Shown: one piece after another, positions 16,796-24,993 of the stretch | How positions within the stretch are numbered: the stretch's first letter is position 1 | Layout: every line of letters starts with the position of its first letter | NCBI RefSeq assembly: GCF_011806425.1 | Contig: NZ_JAATOV010000007.1 | Location: 1 to 64,000 of the forward strand | DNA from: Thalassospira lucentensis | Lineage (GTDB): Bacteria > Pseudomonadota > Alphaproteobacteria > Rhodospirillales > Thalassospiraceae | Reading direction: 5' to 3' | Length of the DNA stretch: 64,000 nt | The notes under the pieces: generated by a model | What the model was told of the DNA's origin: nothing | Databases searched by the model: none | What the model saw: only the letters and a program-made list of their open reading frames with translations | Position numbers and translations under genes: made by a program

Positions 16796-19700
16796 ATGCT
16801 AAATACCAGTCAATCAGATCCAGCCGGGAACACAGTGATAAATATTCTGCTTGCTCAGGATGGCATCCCATTTTTCCCGGAACATGCTCATTTCGTTACA
16901 CTTTTCCTTGCACCAGACAAACATGACTGCCTTGATCACTGGCGTCATACCGTTCAGAAAATAAACAAAAAATGCGCTGAATTATCGGATCGGACTGTCT
17001 GTGTGTGCGGTGTGGATTACAACTTGTGGGAACAATGGTGTGATCTTCATGACATGCCCTACCCCCGCGGCACCACCAGCAAAGAGGACCTAGAACAGGC
17101 GCCCTTTACCGACAGCGGCGGACAATTGTGGTTCCATATCAAAAGCGACAGCCCCGACAACTGTGACCTGATCGCAAAGGAAATCATCCATTCCTTTGAA
17201 TCGCTGATTGACCATGACATTCAAACGACCGCGGCCAAACGAAAAGACGGCAAAGTCATCGGCGACCGTTTTCGCGATGCCATGATCAACCCGGTTGATC
17301 CGATCAATCTGTCGGAACGATGCACAATTGGCAATTCCGATGCCTACTATCGTGGTGGGGCTTACGTCATACAGCAAAAGTTCAAACACAATTGGACGCG
17401 TCTGGATGACATGACCATGATCGAAAAAGAAAACATGATCGGTCGCAACCACGACAACACCATCGTTCCAATGCACGATGACCGAAGCCATATAAAATGT
17501 GTGCGCCAGTTGAATGGCGAACGCGTAACCCAACGCATACTTCGTCAAGCCATACCCTATGGAAAGTCCCCAGAAGGCGGCGGACGGGAAGACGGCATCT
17601 ATTTTGTTGCCTATACCGACGATGGCGATGTCTATCACCAACTGATTGAAAACATCGTCGGCCCGAAAAAGGGCTTTGTGAAGGATAAACTTCTCAACAA
17701 CACCCACGCAGAATCCGGAAATTTCTGGTTTATTCCACCGGCCCGGCTGCTCGACGTTCCAACCAGCGATCAAAACCTGGATGTGCCGTTAAATGACTAT
17801 TTCGATCTGCGTAGCAAAAACGGCTACATGTTCTACAACAACCGCGATTACCTTCACAAAGCACAGAAGGTAAATGGCGATGGCGTTGACGCAATCAGTG
17901 ACCGTATCATGGTGCTGCTGGGGCAAACATTTAGTCGCTGGAATGACACATGGCAAAAGCCATGCGAAATGCCATACCTAGGACACCTGAATGACTATCT
18001 TGCCGAACCGCGTTGGCATGAATTTTCTGACATTGGGCAAAGTTCCTCTGCCGCCTTGCGTAAGGGTCTCGCAATCAAAATCAGTCTATCGGATGTCCTG
18101 CGCCGCGATAAATTCCGCGACGAGGCAAAGCTGTTCAATATTAAACCCTACGAGCTCATCGTCGGGAACATGCCCCCGCTAACACTTGGAAGCGGCACTC
18201 AGGTAATGGAATACCTGACAGAGGACGAGAAAATCGTTGGTTTCTTTGGGATGCTCAACGAATATTCCGCAACCGGGCATAATATTCCAAACTACCACAA
18301 GGCCATTAAGCTTGGTGTGCAAGGCCTTCTGGATGAAGCAAAAACCAAACTAGAACAGTCAGGTAGTGACACGGAAGATTTCTATCAGTCCGTCCTTTGG
18401 TCCCTCGAAGGCTTACAGGACTTCATTGCCGGCTATGCCGACCTTGCCCGCAAGGCTGAAAATGACACGCCTGATGAAGACACCTCATTGAAACACTGTT
18501 ATCGCGAGATAGCAGAACGCATGGACCGACTTGCGTCAGGCAAGCCCGACGGCTTCGTTGATGCCTTGCAGCTTATCTTCTTGATCAATTGCTCTTTGCA
18601 CCAAACTGGCGAACCGATGTCGATCGGGCGCCTGGATCAATATCTGATTGACGCTTACCAAAAGGACATTGAAACCGGAAAAATCAGCCAGTCAGCCGCA
18701 CAGGAAGCTATTGATGCCTTCTGGCTGAAAATGGACGAAACGGTTCATTACAATCGCCAAAACATAAAAGACTACCTGACATATGGTACAGGTGCTGTGT
18801 TCTATTCTGCAGGCAACTTCCCACAAGGAGCCGCACTTAACCAATGGGTTCAACAGGTAACACTTGGCGGCTACTTACCGACCGATGATACCGACCCCAA
18901 AGATGGCTGTAATGAACTCACATTACTCTGCCTGCGTGCGGCACGCCGATTACCCCTGAACGCACCCTGCGTTTCTTTGCGGGTGCATGACAAAATGGAG
19001 TCCGATCTTCATCGCGAAATCATTTCCGAAGCAGGAAAAGCGATACTGTCTGGCGGTGCGCATCCGATCCTTCTCAATGACGACAAGCTATGCAAGGCAC
19101 TGAAAGACAGCGGACCGCTTTCCCTTGCAGACTCACGTGATTATGTCTGCGATGGCTGTTACGAACCCGTGATTCAGGGGAAAAGCGAATGGGCATTTAG
19201 TTATGTCCCAATCCTTCCCACGGTTGGAATGGCGATGAATCAGGGGGCGACGATTGCCGGTGCTGGATGGGTGCATTTGCGTGGCCTCAAAACCGGCTGG
19301 AATTCCCCACCGCCCGAGGACATCCGTTCATTCGATGAATTCCTCGACATCTTCTTCACGCAGTATAAATGGCAAATCAGTGCTTTCTATAATGCGCTGA
19401 TGAATGGCTATGGGGATTTGTGGCCAATTTGTCCAAGCCCGCTGTTCTCTTCGATGACGGACGGCTGCATGGAAACAGGTCGCGACATGACGAACGGCGG
19501 TGCCCAGTATCATATCGTCGCCCCCATGATGTGCGGCATTACCAATGCCATCAACGCTCTTTATGCCATCAAAAAAATGGTCTTTGATGCCGATACAGCC
19601 GTAACCAACCTTCCTGAATTGCGTCAGGCCCTGTTCAACAACTGGGGTCTGAACATGCAGGAGCCTTTCAACAATGTTCTCGCCGGCCCTGTCCGCGCCG

Positions 19701-20407
19701 AGGCCGCAGCCCTTCGCTACAAGGAATTGCGTGAACACGCGCTCACCTTGCCTAAATTCGGAGAAGGTGAATCCGATGAGCTTAAGAAACTTGGCGAAAC
19801 AGTTGTTGGCAAATGCGTAGAGATCATACGCGACGGGATCGACAAACCACTTCCACCGATCAAGGCCGCGTACGATAAGCTGAAGGAAAAATACAGTCTG
19901 CCCGACAAAGAGTTTTCTTTCACAATCACCCCCGGCGTTGGCACGTTTGAGGACAATCTGGGACTTGGTTACACGATGGGCGCATCCGCTGATGGTCGGA
20001 TTTCCGGCGAACCGATTGCCGACGATTTCTGCCCCGCGCCGAGCCCAATTGACATGCCGCCGATGACCAAACCCATTGATTTGATCAAGGGATTGAAAGA
20101 CTGGAATACCGATCCGATCAATTTCGGGCTGTCAAATGCTGCACCGATTGACCTCAATATTGATGAGAATTTCGGCCTTAAAGACGTCGAAGAAGTCATT
20201 GGTCTGTTCGCAAAAAGTCAGATTGGATCGAACCTAATCACGATGACAACCGCCGATCCGCAAACCTATGAACGGTCTCTCAAGTTTCCTGAAAAATATG
20301 ATCTTGTGCGCGTTCGTCAGGGCGGCTGGAGCGAGTTTTTCGTCGCAATGTTCCCCGAACACCAAAACTACATCCAACGACGTCCTTATTACCGCATCAA
20401 GAAATAA
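16796..20407 (+). CDS. Fusion protein: N-terminal DyP-type haem peroxidase + C-terminal glycyl-radical enzyme
   Basis: A single open frame of 1203 residues. Residues ~25-325 resemble DyP-type peroxidases. They retain the distal Asp in RFRDAMINP (D161; the usual Gly of GxxDG is Ala), the proximal haem ligand in DDRSHIKCVRQ (H232) and an Arg in RILRQAIPYG (R250), plus the DyP block MTMIEKENMIGR. Residues ~440-1203 form a complete PFL-like glycyl-radical domain. It shows GHNIPNYHKAIKLGVQG, the thiyl-radical loop CDGCYEP (C788, E790) and the C-terminal glycyl loop RQGGWSEFFVAMFPEHQ (G1177). The C-x-E pair is as in dehydratase/lyase types. No signal peptide. ATG 16796 has GGGGA upstream; ATG 16778 does not. 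The substrate is unknown. Confidence 0.88.
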   Translation: MLNTSQSDPAGNTVINILLAQDGIPFFPEHAHFVTLFLAPDKHDCLDHWRHTVQKINKKCAELSDRTVCVCGVDYNLWEQWCDLHDMPYPRGTTSKEDLEQAPFTDSGGQLWFHIKSDSPDNCDLIAKEIIHSFESLIDHDIQTTAAKRKDGKVIGDRFRDAMINPVDPINLSERCTIGNSDAYYRGGAYVIQQKFKHNWTRLDDMTMIEKENMIGRNHDNTIVPMHDDRSHIKCVRQLNGERVTQRILRQAIPYGKSPEGGGREDGIYFVAYTDDGDVYHQLIENIVGPKKGFVKDKLLNNTHAESGNFWFIPPARLLDVPTSDQNLDVPLNDYFDLRSKNGYMFYNNRDYLHKAQKVNGDGVDAISDRIMVLLGQTFSRWNDTWQKPCEMPYLGHLNDYLAEPRWHEFSDIGQSSSAALRKGLAIKISLSDVLRRDKFRDEAKLFNIKPYELIVGNMPPLTLGSGTQVMEYLTEDEKIVGFFGMLNEYSATGHNIPNYHKAIKLGVQGLLDEAKTKLEQSGSDTEDFYQSVLWSLEGLQDFIAGYADLARKAENDTPDEDTSLKHCYREIAERMDRLASGKPDGFVDALQLIFLINCSLHQTGEPMSIGRLDQYLIDAYQKDIETGKISQSAAQEAIDAFWLKMDETVHYNRQNIKDYLTYGTGAVFYSAGNFPQGAALNQWVQQVTLGGYLPTDDTDPKDGCNELTLLCLRAARRLPLNAPCVSLRVHDKMESDLHREIISEAGKAILSGGAHPILLNDDKLCKALKDSGPLSLADSRDYVCDGCYEPVIQGKSEWAFSYVPILPTVGMAMNQGATIAGAGWVHLRGLKTGWNSPPPEDIRSFDEFLDIFFTQYKWQISAFYNALMNGYGDLWPICPSPLFSSMTDGCMETGRDMTNGGAQYHIVAPMMCGITNAINALYAIKKMVFDADTAVTNLPELRQALFNNWGLNMQEPFNNVLAGPVRAEAAALRYKELREHALTLPKFGEGESDELKKLGETVVGKCVEIIRDGIDKPLPPIKAAYDKLKEKYSLPDKEFSFTITPGVGTFEDNLGLGYTMGASADGRISGEPIADDFCPAPSPIDMPPMTKPIDLIKGLKDWNTDPINFGLSNAAPIDLNIDENFGLKDVEEVIGLFAKSQIGSNLITMTTADPQTYERSLKFPEKYDLVRVRQGGWSEFFVAMFPEHQNYIQRRPYYRIKK

Positions 20408-20414
20408 ACCTCTG

Positions 20415-20451
20415 ATGCGGGTCATTCAGGATCAAACCGAATGGCCCGCAT
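20415..20451 (+). other. Intercistronic hairpin between the fusion gene and the HAD lipoprotein gene
   Basis: ATGCGGGTCATTC (20415-20427) pairs with GAATGGCCCGCAT (20439-20451) with one wobble and an 11-base loop. No T tract follows, and the next gene starts 21 bases later, so it may stabilise or process a shared transcript rather than end it. Confidence 0.45.
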
Positions 20452-20471
20452 GTCTCGGGTAGGAGCATTCA

Positions 20472-21425
20472 ATGAAATCTGTCGCGATTGCCTTCATCTC
20501 GGCCGTTATATTGTCCGGCTGCGCCGCATCTGGCGCCAAACACGCAACACTTTCCTCCGTTGCATCCTTTTCGGAAATGGAAACCAAAATTGCCCAATGG
20601 GGTGATGCTGCCATGCCGAACACACTCATTGTTATGGACGATGACGATACGTTGACAATGATGGACTGTCCGGTGCAATCGGATCCTGAACAGTGTCAGT
20701 ATATCGGTGGTCCAGCTTGGTATGCATGGCAATCAAGCATTCTTAACGACCCAACCAACCCTTACCGGGTCGCCAAAACCAGCGATGATCTTCTCAGCAT
20801 ATCCGCACTTTTGCTTGGCATGAACAACATGCCCTATACAGATCCAGATATCCCCAAGGTTCTGTCTGATCTTACGGAAAAAGGCGCACGCTTGTTGGTT
20901 TTGACCGCACGCGGCAACAGCAATGTCTCTGCGACGGAATCGCAATTCACAAACCTGGCCGTCGCCCAAAAAGATTTTCTAAGCTTTGTAAAAGACAATG
21001 CCCTGCTCGGAACTCAAAGTCGTATCGCAAGCATTGCCGGACCTGTAATTCCGGCGGCTTGTCCGGCACATATTCCCGTTACTTACCAACAGGGGGTCAT
21101 GTATGTCTCGGGCCAGAACAAAGGTGACATGTTGAAATGCCTTATGGCGATCACAAACGTCAATAACGTTCGCAACATTGTGTTTCTCGATGACACCGCC
21201 GCAAATGTACAAGACGTCTATAAGGCATTTGAAAACAGCAAAAACCTAAATGTTCTCGCGCTGCATTACACAAGGCTGGAAGCACACAAAAATGCGCTAA
21301 CCCAACCAGCGGCTAGCTCGTTACCTGACAACAAATACCAGATGAAGGCAAATGCTCGCTGGCGTGCGCTCAAATCGATGATGGATCAGGAACTTCTCCG
21401 ACCGAACTTGCCCGCATCGAACTAA
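20472..21425 (+). CDS. HAD-fold (DUF2608-like) lipoprotein, putative phosphatase
   Basis: A 317-residue lipoprotein with signal peptide and lipobox LSGC (Cys17). The HAD motifs are visible: motif I MDDDDT (D56xD58xT), motif II VLTARG, and the acidic motif IV FLDDTAANV. This matches the DUF2608 group of secreted or surface HAD phosphatases. GTAGGAG precedes ATG 20472. It lies 64 bases after the peroxidase/glycyl-radical fusion on the same strand and shares its lower GC, so the two may be co-transferred. A functional link is unproven. Confidence 0.75.
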   Translation: MKSVAIAFISAVILSGCAASGAKHATLSSVASFSEMETKIAQWGDAAMPNTLIVMDDDDTLTMMDCPVQSDPEQCQYIGGPAWYAWQSSILNDPTNPYRVAKTSDDLLSISALLLGMNNMPYTDPDIPKVLSDLTEKGARLLVLTARGNSNVSATESQFTNLAVAQKDFLSFVKDNALLGTQSRIASIAGPVIPAACPAHIPVTYQQGVMYVSGQNKGDMLKCLMAITNVNNVRNIVFLDDTAANVQDVYKAFENSKNLNVLALHYTRLEAHKNALTQPAASSLPDNKYQMKANARWRALKSMMDQELLRPNLPASN

Positions 21426-21438
21426 ACCGGCAAACAAC

Positions 21439-21477
21439 AGCTTTTTGATCCTGCCAGTAGATCGGGATCAAAGAGCT
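21439..21477. terminator. Bidirectional terminator hairpin between convergent genes
   Basis: AGCTTTTTGATCC (21439-21451) pairs with GGATCAAAGAGCT (21465-21477), 12 of 13 positions. It lies between the lipoprotein stop and the histidine kinase stop, overlapping the latter. Confidence 0.6.
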
Positions 21478-22876
21478 AACTCTGATGCAACCAAAGTTCC
21501 GCCATGAAACCATCCGGTTTGCCAGGGCGCGGGGAATGCAGGGTCAATTTGCCGCCGGTATTGCGCATGATGGTATCAACAATCGAAAGCCCCAATCCCG
21601 CACCGCGCGCCTTGGTGCGCGATCGTTTGAACCGGGCGGTCAATTCGGTCATATCCTGTGGGTCAACCACATCACCATTATTGGACACCGTGATCACGTT
21701 GCTGCCGGTGATTTCAATCACCACCGGGCTGTCGTCTTTGCCGTGTTTCAGGGCGTTTTCAATCAGGTTGCGCATACAAATCGCAAACGCATCGACATCG
21801 ATATTGGCGCTTAACGCATCGCGTTGATCCGGGGCGCAATAAATGCGGCCGGCCCCGTCTGACACCCGTTCAAGGTCATCAATCACCATCGATAACGTCA
21901 TGCCAAGGTTCTGGTTTTCCCCCGTCGGGCTTAGTCCCACCCCGGCTTCGGCACGCGCAAGCTGAAGCAGTTTCTCAGACAAGCGCGAAAGCCGCTTTAA
22001 CGATTCTTCGGTTTGTTGGGCGCGTTTAAGCCCCTGTGGATTATCGGTCAGTTCCAGCAAAAGCCGCTGCGTCTGGGCCAATGCCGCCGCAATCGGGGTG
22101 CGCAATTCATGGGCACTATGCGCGGTAAAGGTCCGCTCGGCGCGCAATGCCGCATCAAGCTTTTCCATCAGCCGATTAACCGCGCGCACAATGGTATGGA
22201 TTTCGTCGGGTGCGTCATGTTGCTCAATCGGCGAAAGGTTGCCTTCGCTGCGCGCTTCAATATCATCGCGCACCCGCCGGACCGGTTGCAATCCTTGGCG
22301 CACGGCAAAGATAATCCCGATAATCACGGCGGGGATCAGCAAGATGATGGGCAAGAACTGCGCGCTGACACTCGCCACAAGGGCCTCGTGACGGTGATTA
22401 AGCGATTCCGCAACCTGAATAACCCGCGTGCCATCATGCACCACGGCAGAATAAATGCGAAAATCGTCGTCGGTATGAAATCCTTCCAGCAACGGCGCGG
22501 AATACGGCTTATCTGACGCATTGGCTGAGCGCAGCAAAAGCCGCCCGGACAAATCGCGCACCTGATACATCAGATAATCTTCGCCGATTTCATCCTCGCC
22601 CTCGCCGCGATCGCCGGTTTTGTTTTCGCCCTGATCGGGGCTTTGGACCACCACCGTCTGGCTGTCACTGCCATTATGGATCAGGTAATCATCAATCAAC
22701 GGCGCATAGCGATAGGCCGATTTGACAAGGCTGCTGTCAAACACCTCCTGCATCTCGTGATACATGGTAAAATCGGCAAGCAACGATCCGGCGATCCAAA
22801 AAAGACTGATCATCACCGTCAGGCGTTTGGTCAGGGCAAATTGCAGGCTTTTGGTCGAAAACATCCGCATTCTCAT
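21476..22876 (-). CDS. Sensor histidine kinase (PmrB/QseC-like)
   Basis: A 466-residue inner-membrane kinase. Transmembrane helix 1 is near residues 16-36 and helix 2 near 175-195, with a periplasmic sensor of ~140 residues between. HAMP, then the H-box FTAHSAHELRTPIAAAL, N-box NLIENALKH and G-box GAGLGLSIVD. The periplasmic loop has a very acidic patch (DRGEGEDEIGEDY) containing an ExxE motif, which in PmrB senses ferric iron and aluminium. ATGA overlap with the response regulator gene shows coupling. With adjacent PepSY and b561 genes it resembles the PmrAB/QseBC class. Confidence 0.92.
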   Translation of the reverse strand: MRMRMFSTKSLQFALTKRLTVMISLFWIAGSLLADFTMYHEMQEVFDSSLVKSAYRYAPLIDDYLIHNGSDSQTVVVQSPDQGENKTGDRGEGEDEIGEDYLMYQVRDLSGRLLLRSANASDKPYSAPLLEGFHTDDDFRIYSAVVHDGTRVIQVAESLNHRHEALVASVSAQFLPIILLIPAVIIGIIFAVRQGLQPVRRVRDDIEARSEGNLSPIEQHDAPDEIHTIVRAVNRLMEKLDAALRAERTFTAHSAHELRTPIAAALAQTQRLLLELTDNPQGLKRAQQTEESLKRLSRLSEKLLQLARAEAGVGLSPTGENQNLGMTLSMVIDDLERVSDGAGRIYCAPDQRDALSANIDVDAFAICMRNLIENALKHGKDDSPVVIEITGSNVITVSNNGDVVDPQDMTELTARFKRSRTKARGAGLGLSIVDTIMRNTGGKLTLHSPRPGKPDGFMAELWLHQS

Positions 22877-23532
22877 CCCTCTACCCGATAGCCAACACCA
22901 CGCACGGTTTTAATCACATCCTTGCCCAGTTTGCGCCGCAGGCGACTGACATAAACCTCAACCGTGTTGCTTTCGATTTCGGCGCCAAATTCATAAAGCG
23001 CTTCTTCAAGTTGCGGCTTGGAAAGTGTTTGTCCCGGGCGGCGCACCATCTGATCAAGCAACGCCCATTCACGCGATGTCAGATCAATCTGCGCACCGTT
23101 AATCAGGACAACCCGCCCGGCCAAATCCACCTCAACCCCACCGGCCAATTCAACAAACGGATTGGGATTGCCGCTATAACGCCGCGCCACCGCCGACAAC
23201 CGCGCCGACAGCTCGTTTAAATCAAACGGTTTAACCAGATAATCATCCGCCCCGGCATTGAGCCCCTCGATCCGGTCGGAAATCTGATCTTGCGCGGTCA
23301 GGATGATGCACGGCATCGCCGATCCATTGCGGCGCAACACGCGCAGCAAATCAATCCCCCGCCCATCCGGCAGGTTAAGGTCTAGCAACAGCACATCATA
23401 ATTAGTACCCCGGATCATGATCTCGGCATCATGGATGCTTTCGGTGTGATCGACCGCTTCGCCGGCGGCCAATAAATGATCCCGCACCGCCTCGGCCAGC
23501 ATGACCTCGTCTTCAACCAAAAGAATTCTCAA
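22873..23532 (-). CDS. OmpR/PmrA-class response regulator
   Basis: A 219-residue two-domain regulator. The receiver has acidic pocket LVEDE, phospho-acceptor Asp51 in LLLDLNLPDGRG and conserved Lys in VKPFDLNEL. The C-terminal winged helix ends VYVSRLRRKLGKDVIKTVRGVGYR-like (the signature runs through residues 195-217). It is translationally coupled to the kinase gene downstream. Tandem CCTGA repeats just upstream (23586-23650) and before eptA are its likely binding sites. Confidence 0.93.
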   Translation of the reverse strand: MRILLVEDEVMLAEAVRDHLLAAGEAVDHTESIHDAEIMIRGTNYDVLLLDLNLPDGRGIDLLRVLRRNGSAMPCIILTAQDQISDRIEGLNAGADDYLVKPFDLNELSARLSAVARRYSGNPNPFVELAGGVEVDLAGRVVLINGAQIDLTSREWALLDQMVRRPGQTLSKPQLEEALYEFGAEIESNTVEVYVSRLRRKLGKDVIKTVRGVGYRVEG

Positions 23533-23585
23533 AACCCATCCCTCGCCTGCACTGCGCCATGTGACCGGCCTGCTTATCCAGACTT

Positions 23586-23650
23586 CCTGACACCAACCTG
23601 AACGCCCCTGATTTTGTCCTTCAGGCAGCTGTCAGGAAACCCTGTCATCT
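23586..23650. promoter_or_regulatory. Tandem CCTGA response-regulator boxes in the divergent promoter
   Basis: CCTGA stands at 23586 and 23597 (11 bp period) and 23607. On the other strand CCTGA occurs at 23636-23632 and 23625-23621, again 11 bp apart. CCTGTCATCT follows at 23641-23650. The set sits between the two-component operon and the PepSY gene, so both divergent transcripts could be controlled. The same elements precede eptA (6745-6803). Confidence 0.55.
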
Positions 23651-23744
23651 TCTGGCCCATCGGACACAGATGGCGTCCATCCGCTTTGTCTTTTCGTCTT
23701 GTTTGATCTTGTGTCGTCTTTGACCTTTATGAAGGAACTGCGCT

Positions 23745-24083
23745 GTGAAAAGAACTGTTTTCCCCACCCCTGCATCAAAATCCATCCTGTCAAAATCCAC
23801 CTTGTCGGCGGCGATTGCCTTTGCGCTTTTGACCGCCGCGTCCCTTGGTGTGGCCTCAAGCCCGGCCCATGCCGATGATGACATGTGCAACGTTCCCAAG
23901 GCCGATTGGAAAACCAAAGAAGCGCTTCGCGAAAAGCTCACCGCCGAAGGTTGGGATGTGCGCAAAGTCAAAACCGAAGACGGCTGCTTTGAAGTTTACG
24001 CCATCGATGCCAAGGGCAAAAAGGTCGAAGCCTATTTTAACCCGGCCACCTTCGACACCGTCAAAATCAAACAAGAAGACTAA
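23745..24083 (+). CDS. Secreted PepSY-domain protein
   Basis: A 112-residue exported protein starting at GTG 23745 after AAGGA. The signal peptide is cleaved near SSPAHADD. The mature ~70 residues form one PepSY domain (TKEALREKLTAEGWDVRKVK ... CFEVYAIDAKGKKVEAYFNP). Small PepSY proteins are commonly found beside QseBC/PmrAB-type systems and b-type cytochromes. It is divergent from the two-component operon and followed by the b561 gene. Its role, perhaps in periplasmic metal or redox sensing, is inferred. Confidence 0.85.
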   Translation: MKRTVFPTPASKSILSKSTLSAAIAFALLTAASLGVASSPAHADDDMCNVPKADWKTKEALREKLTAEGWDVRKVKTEDGCFEVYAIDAKGKKVEAYFNPATFDTVKIKQED

Positions 24084-24144
24084 GGTCTGAACCCGCATCT
24101 CCCGTCCCCCCTTTAAGTTGGCCTGATTTAGCCAAGGACGACTT

Positions 24145-24227
24145 AAGGGCGTTTTGGCGGGCATGCACACATTCGGTCTGCACTGTCCCCTGCTCCTGAC
24201 CGGTGCATTGCCCGCCAAAACCTTAAA
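24145..24227 (+). other. Long-range inverted repeat between the PepSY and b561 genes
   Basis: GTTTTGGCGGGCA (24151-24163) and TGCCCGCCAAAAC (24209-24221) are perfect 13 bp arms. Flanking TTAAGG/CCTTAA and TGCA/TGCA extend the stem to about 22 bp with small bulges around a ~40-base loop. No T tract follows. It may attenuate or process a shared transcript. Confidence 0.45.
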
Positions 24228-24266
24228 GCCCCCAAGACCTTAAAGCCCCAAGAAGGAAAGCACATC

Positions 24267-24803
24267 ATGTCATCAATCAAAGTCTGGGATCCGTTCGTCC
24301 GCCTGTTTCACTGGGGCTTGGCCGCAAGTTTCGCGGTTGCCTGGATCACGGCCGATGATTGGGACACGCTCCATCATTGGGCGGGGTATGCGGCGGCGGC
24401 ATTGATTGGCATGCGGTTGGTTTGGGGTCTGTTTGGGTCGCGCTATGCCCGCTTTACCCAGTTTATCAAAAGCCCGGCGACCACCATTGGCTATATTGGC
24501 GACATCATCCACGGTCGCGAACGCCGCTATATCGGGCATAACCCCGCGGGTGCGGCGATGGTGATGGTGTTGATTTTTGGCATGCTTGGGTGCGCCTTTA
24601 CCGGCTGGCTTTACACCACCGATGCCTTTTGGGGCTCAGACTGGGTCGAAGAAACCCACGAATTTTTGGCCAACGGCCTGCTGATCATGGTTCTGATCCA
24701 TATCGGCGGGGTGCTGCTGGCAAGCTTGCGCCACCATGAAAACCTGATCCGCGCCATGATCACCGGCAAAAAACGCCGTCCGCTGTCGGACGACATCAGC
24801 TGA
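24267..24803 (+). CDS. Cytochrome b561-family di-haem membrane protein
   Basis: A 178-residue four-helix membrane cytochrome of the prokaryotic b561 / Ni-Fe-hydrogenase b-subunit type. Haem-ligand histidines are visible in VRLFHWGLA, TLHHWAGY, ETHEFLAN and LIHIGGVLLASLRHHENL. AAGAAGGAAAG precedes ATG 24267. It follows the PepSY gene in a PepSY-b561 pair next to a two-component system, which suggests a redox step at the periplasmic face. Electron donor and acceptor are unknown. Confidence 0.9.
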   Translation: MSSIKVWDPFVRLFHWGLAASFAVAWITADDWDTLHHWAGYAAAALIGMRLVWGLFGSRYARFTQFIKSPATTIGYIGDIIHGRERRYIGHNPAGAAMVMVLIFGMLGCAFTGWLYTTDAFWGSDWVEETHEFLANGLLIMVLIHIGGVLLASLRHHENLIRAMITGKKRRPLSDDIS

Positions 24804-24853
24804 TACCGAACCGCTTTCTCTTTTCGCCCTCAACCACCCAACGATCCCCACCT

Positions 24854-24890
24854 TGCAACCGCGCCCTTTCGGGTTCGGTTGCATTTTTTT
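24854..24890 (+). terminator. Rho-independent terminator after the b561 gene
   Basis: TGCAACCG (24854-24861) pairs with CGGTTGCA (24876-24883), with an inner CCC/GGG stem, followed by seven T. Confidence 0.85.
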
Positions 24891-24993
24891 GGGGTAAAAT
24901 TGTTGGAAAACGCGGGCCTAGGCCTGCTTGATCACCCGCGCGCGATGACCAACAACCGTCACCCCGATGGCACCTCCTTGCGCCGTCAGGCCG

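Noticed and set aside
16796..17790. DyP domain as encapsulin cargo
   Set aside because: No encapsulin shell gene is in the window, and a C-terminal targeting tail is impossible because the glycyl-radical domain follows.
24084..24094. GGTCTGAACCC after the PepSY stop as a second copy of the MITE end
   Set aside because: Only 11 bases match, the flanking sequence differs and no partner end is found nearby.
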